DNA of 64,000 nt from Eucalyptus grandis (taxonomy: Eukaryota; Streptophyta; Magnoliopsida; Myrtales; Myrtaceae). Position numbers and translations under genes: made by a program. The stretch spans positions 14,647,501-14,711,500 of the forward strand of contig NC_052619.1 of the NCBI RefSeq assembly GCF_016545825.1, given 5' to 3'. Positions 60,001 through 64,000 of the stretch are shown here, piece by piece. Position 1 is the first letter of the stretch; each line of letters opens with the position of its first letter. The notes under the pieces were generated by a model. That model saw only the letters and a list, made by a program, of their open reading frames with translations, had not been told where the DNA came from and ran no database searches.

Positions 60001-61124
60001 CCAGAAAATTGGGTATGACAATGCTGCTAAGGTTGCCAAGAAAGCCCACAAGGAGGGATCTACTTTGAAGGTGAGTTCCTTGATTCTATATTTACTTAGG
60101 TTTAGTACATTGTAGACTTGAATGGAAAGCCTTTACAGTCAGCTTGGCTGTAACTCTTTATGCTAAACAATAAGGTTGTAGAGAAAAAGAAAAGAAGATC
60201 AAACTGAACATTTAGGCTTTTCAATATGGTTTAGTTTTGTGGAAGCTTATCAAACCTAGTGTGTTATTTGACTTTGATTTGCCGACCCAACCCAATATAA
60301 ACGGTTAGTATTATTCCACACTTAAACATCTATATTTGGTGTAGCTGTATATTTACACCGTGATTATGTTATTTTATATAATCATTGACTTAGAAAGTAG
60401 AAAGATTTATTAGATGAAAATAATTGGCTTTTCTTTGCTTTAATTCATGTGGGGCAAGTACAAATTGTTTACACATCAATTTTTCAGAGCTTGAGCTATA
60501 AGGAAATGAGCAATAAAATGACCCAAATCACCTAGAATATCTTACTTTTTTTTTCTTTTTTTTCATAGTTTCTGTCGACTAGCATGGGCCATCTTTAAAC
60601 TTGAAGCATGAAAATGCGGTTATTTTAGCGTGTCTTTTGTTGAATTTTGAATGACTGCACGAGTTGCATTGCATCTAATAATTTTCCACTAGACATGGAA
60701 GAAGGGAATACAGTTGACTGGCTTGGAAAGCAGATCCACAGTGTGGTGTATTTTTTTTGTCGAGAAGATACGCTTGTTGCCAACCCTTGGGTTGGTCTAG
60801 CGGCTGATGGGATTTGCATATCCATGTCCAGAAATAACATTTTCTTTTTAGGAGGTATCCTGTAGTCTTGATAAATAGGTGCCATGGGGGAGCCTCCAAA
60901 TATTGTGTCGTAAAAAGAGTGCTATGTTACCTGCCATAAACGTGGTGTAGCCTACTTGTTTCTCATTTCGTAAATGTATTAGTTGTTTGATCATATTTTA
61001 AACTATACTTTCTTTATTTTTCCCTATTTTTTCTCAGGAATCTGCTCTGAAATTGAAGCTTCTCACAAGTGAAGAGTTCGACAATCTTGTTGTGCCTGAA
61101 AAGATGATTGGACCATCTGCTTGA
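54013..61124 (+). CDS. FUM2: Fumarate hydratase, class II, copy B, lacking the mitochondrial presequence (17 exons)
   Basis: Duplicate of the 9152-15676 gene with the same exon pattern: 54013-54113, 54298-54415, 55712-55861, 56223-56333, 56541-56624, 57406-57504, 57786-57836, 57912-57961, 58279-58360, 58515-58609, 58701-58767, 58889-58939, 59118-59213, 59666-59764, 59855-59884, 60005-60070, 61038-61124. All splice sites are GT-AG, phases agree, and there are no stops, giving 478 residues. The catalytic segments [20 protein letters not shown] and GSSIMPGKVNP are kept. About 20 residues differ from copy A. The N-terminus is new: the first in-frame ATG after a stop at 53950 gives [14 protein letters not shown] before [13 protein letters not shown], replacing the Arg/Ser-rich presequence. 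A cytosolic enzyme like Arabidopsis FUM2 is plausible. Intron 2 carries a transposon-like insert. Confidence 0.88.
54655..55510. mobile_element. MITE-like insertion in intron 2 of fumarase copy B
   Basis: Absent from the matching copy A intron. Its ends carry related inverted words: GTTTCATGAAAATAATTTTC on the left against GCGAAAAATATGATG and CTGAAAAATATTTTC on the right, read inverted. The interior has an A/T-rich zone, a T run (54928-54951) and a GAT-type microsatellite. No coding capacity is seen and the target duplication is not resolved. Confidence 0.6.
55246..55331 (+). repeat. GAT/GAC trinucleotide microsatellite
   Basis: An imperfect (GAT)n run with GAC variants inside the intron-2 insertion. 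It produces a poly-Ser ORF on the minus strand and a poly-Asp/Met frame on the plus strand, neither real. Confidence 0.85.
57522..57600 (+). repeat. tRNA-like (possible SINE head) sequence in fumarase copy B intron 6
   Basis: Counterpart of 11980-12060: an A-box-like GTCTAGTGGTAGCAC and a B-box-like AGTTCCAAATCCC are kept. Confidence 0.35.
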
Positions 61125-62810
61125 AAAGAACTGTAGATTCTCAAGACAATCGATATTATTGGCTAATGGAAGATTAGCTATTATTACAATATTTTTACGG
61201 CATTTTTTGTTGCCCCCATGACGGATGAAGGGTTTATGGGATTATAAAATAAAGAACATTATTATACGGCATTCTATCAATTGGTCTCAAGCTCTTGCTA
61301 GTGACACTAGCAGTTGATAAGGTTCTCTTCATCTCTGCTTCTCTCGAGGTTTGTATTATTAACTAACAGAGGTAATAAGGAGGCCTACAATGAGCAAGTT
61401 GTGTCCTAGAAACTTTTCGATGCCTGAATAAAAAGAGTTATTTTTCAACCAGGGGATGATGATGCCCTCTTTGAATTGTGGCATTAGTACGTTTTTTAAT
61501 ATCTTACTTACATTTGACATAAAATTACATTCTGCTTGAGAGACATTCCAAGAGATTGACAGCTCTTACTTACACAGTGGGTTATTCCTTTTTTAGCGGT
61601 CGTATAAATGCATAAAAAGTCTTAGCACTTACATGCAAATCAAAAGCAACCTAAGTGTTGTAATTAAAGTTTCTGCACAGAATTGTATAAGTATTCTTGT
61701 TGGGCGCATTTGCTTCACTTAAACATGCAGGACCTGAAGTTTTAATCTCACAATCGCAAGTAGTAATTGCTCTTAACTGTTTTACCGATTGTATGTCTTT
61801 CCCATCTTTTCATTGATACAATCTGCCGTGACAATATCACCGGTGCCTATCGACACTGGATTTCCTGCCATAACAATATTACTGCTTACCATGAACCATC
61901 AAACTGGTGGCATGAAATTTTGAGGTTAGCTAATTCTCTAATGTGCAAAGATCAAGCAAGAACCTTCTAGCTCGAACTCACAGAATCCCGCATGGCAAGC
62001 AATACAAACTCCCTGCCCTTTAGTCCATAAGCATAATATACTTACTTTGCTAACTGTCTTTCACTAGAGTTCTGGGAAACAAGAACAGCGAGTGATCATT
62101 TGAGCTGGAACCATCAGGCAATAAGCGGCTCCTAACAAACTTCTAAAATGGTAGGATAGGAATAAATTGAATTATACAGTGAAAGAGCTACATGGTAGCT
62201 ATCCCCAGGCAAGTTAGCAAAGTGAGCCACGCTAACATCTGATAAAGGAAAAAGCTTGTTACAATTGATTAGAAGTTTACTTTTAATTTAATCTGTGTAA
62301 TAAAATTCACCAATAGAGCATGCTTCACTTGAGATATATCATAAGACACATTCAACTCATTCAGCTCGAAATTGGGCAATATAGTTTTACCTAGATAAAG
62401 ATATTACCAACAAGTCATATAAATATATAAATATATATATGCATATATATATAAAACAAATATATCGGACTAAGGTTCATGCAAGTTGAGGATACCGGTA
62501 CGGACCTCACAGAACCAGCAGTTTAGTTGCACAAGGCACCCATGGCAGCGAGAAGAACATGCAATCAGTAAGAGGTGCACATAGCCACCTCATGCAACAA
62601 TACGACAAGAGAAGAACGAAACACAAGCCACTGAATTAAGAAACAAATTCCAACATTGATCCTGGATTTTTCATAATCCTCTTTCTTCTGCTATGTAAAG
62701 TAACAACTTTGTAGAAAAGAGTCAAGTCAACAAAATTGATCTAACAAGATCACTCAAACCAGCATTGATCCACTAACTTTCACCTACTACATTTCTGCTC
62801 ATCATGGATC
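61125..62810. other. Intergenic region between fumarase copy B and RPL19
   Basis: Its first 1.45 kb matches 15677-18560 of copy A minus the Mutator-like element. Near 61660 the empty target site TGTAATTAA is seen once. From about 62,580 the sequence has no counterpart in copy A and holds the RPL19 3' flank. An AT repeat lies at 62417-62465. No gene is seen. Confidence 0.65.
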
Positions 62811-63727
<917 letters not shown>

Positions 63728-64000
63728 TCAATTAAAACGAACCTACTAAAAGCAACAGATTCCATTATAGAAATGATAATACCACGATACAGGTGCTCAC
63801 AACTAAGAGACTCAATACACCCTTAAGACAAAAGCAACTGATACAAGCGATGAAATGGTAAAATTACCACATAAGAAAATGAACTTGGTCCAGATTTCAC
63901 AACAAGAAGCGACAAAACATGAAATTTGCTAAAAATCACGAAAACAGGGCCTTTCCCCATCCCTATTGGACGTTAAAATTGACCATCACATAGAAGTATT

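Overview
This is nuclear DNA of a flowering plant, most likely a woody dicot. Plant-type split genes (a kinesin-14, PR-10/Bet v 1 proteins, a 17-exon fumarase, ribosomal protein L19) sit among Copia retrotransposons of the Sirevirus type and many non-autonomous DNA transposons. I suspect Myrtales, but the sequence alone does not prove it.

Layout. 1-4586 (+): 3' part of a minus-end-directed kinesin-14 gene, containing an AT-AC (U12-type) intron and an apparent one-base frameshift. 5715-6301 (+): PR-10-like gene, copy A. 9152-15676 (+): complete fumarase gene with a mitochondrial-type presequence, copy A. 16223-17518: Mutator-like element in the fumarase downstream region. About 18,565: junction of a tandem segmental duplication, where sequence from downstream of fumarase joins sequence from the last intron of the kinesin. 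18,566-62,580: copy B of the same block, with a broken kinesin end, PR-10 copy B (20699-21291) and fumarase copy B (54013-61124). 62811-63705 (-): 3' exons of RPL19, which lies outside the duplication.

The ancestral order was therefore kinesin, PR-10, fumarase, RPL19, and a block of about 14.4 kb was duplicated head to tail. Copy B has since grown to about 44 kb. It received a hAT-like element (22174-24080) carrying a piece of a host gene, a Mutator-like MITE (24111-24889), an old Sirevirus-type Copia (E1, 25684-45397), a second member of that family inside it (E2, 28776-40341, 5-bp target duplication), a hAT-like element inside E2 (31401-33304, 8-bp target duplication), about 6.5 kb of unresolved repeat-derived DNA (45747-52287) and an element in fumarase intron 2.

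The most notable biological result is that both fumarase copies keep open, correctly spliced frames over the whole catalytic protein, but copy B has lost the N-terminal presequence and starts at a new ATG. The pair could supply a mitochondrial and a cytosolic fumarase, as Arabidopsis FUM1 and FUM2 do. Localisation is inference. Exon boundaries were read by eye from GT-AG (or AT-AC) signals, phase and family knowledge; no search was run.
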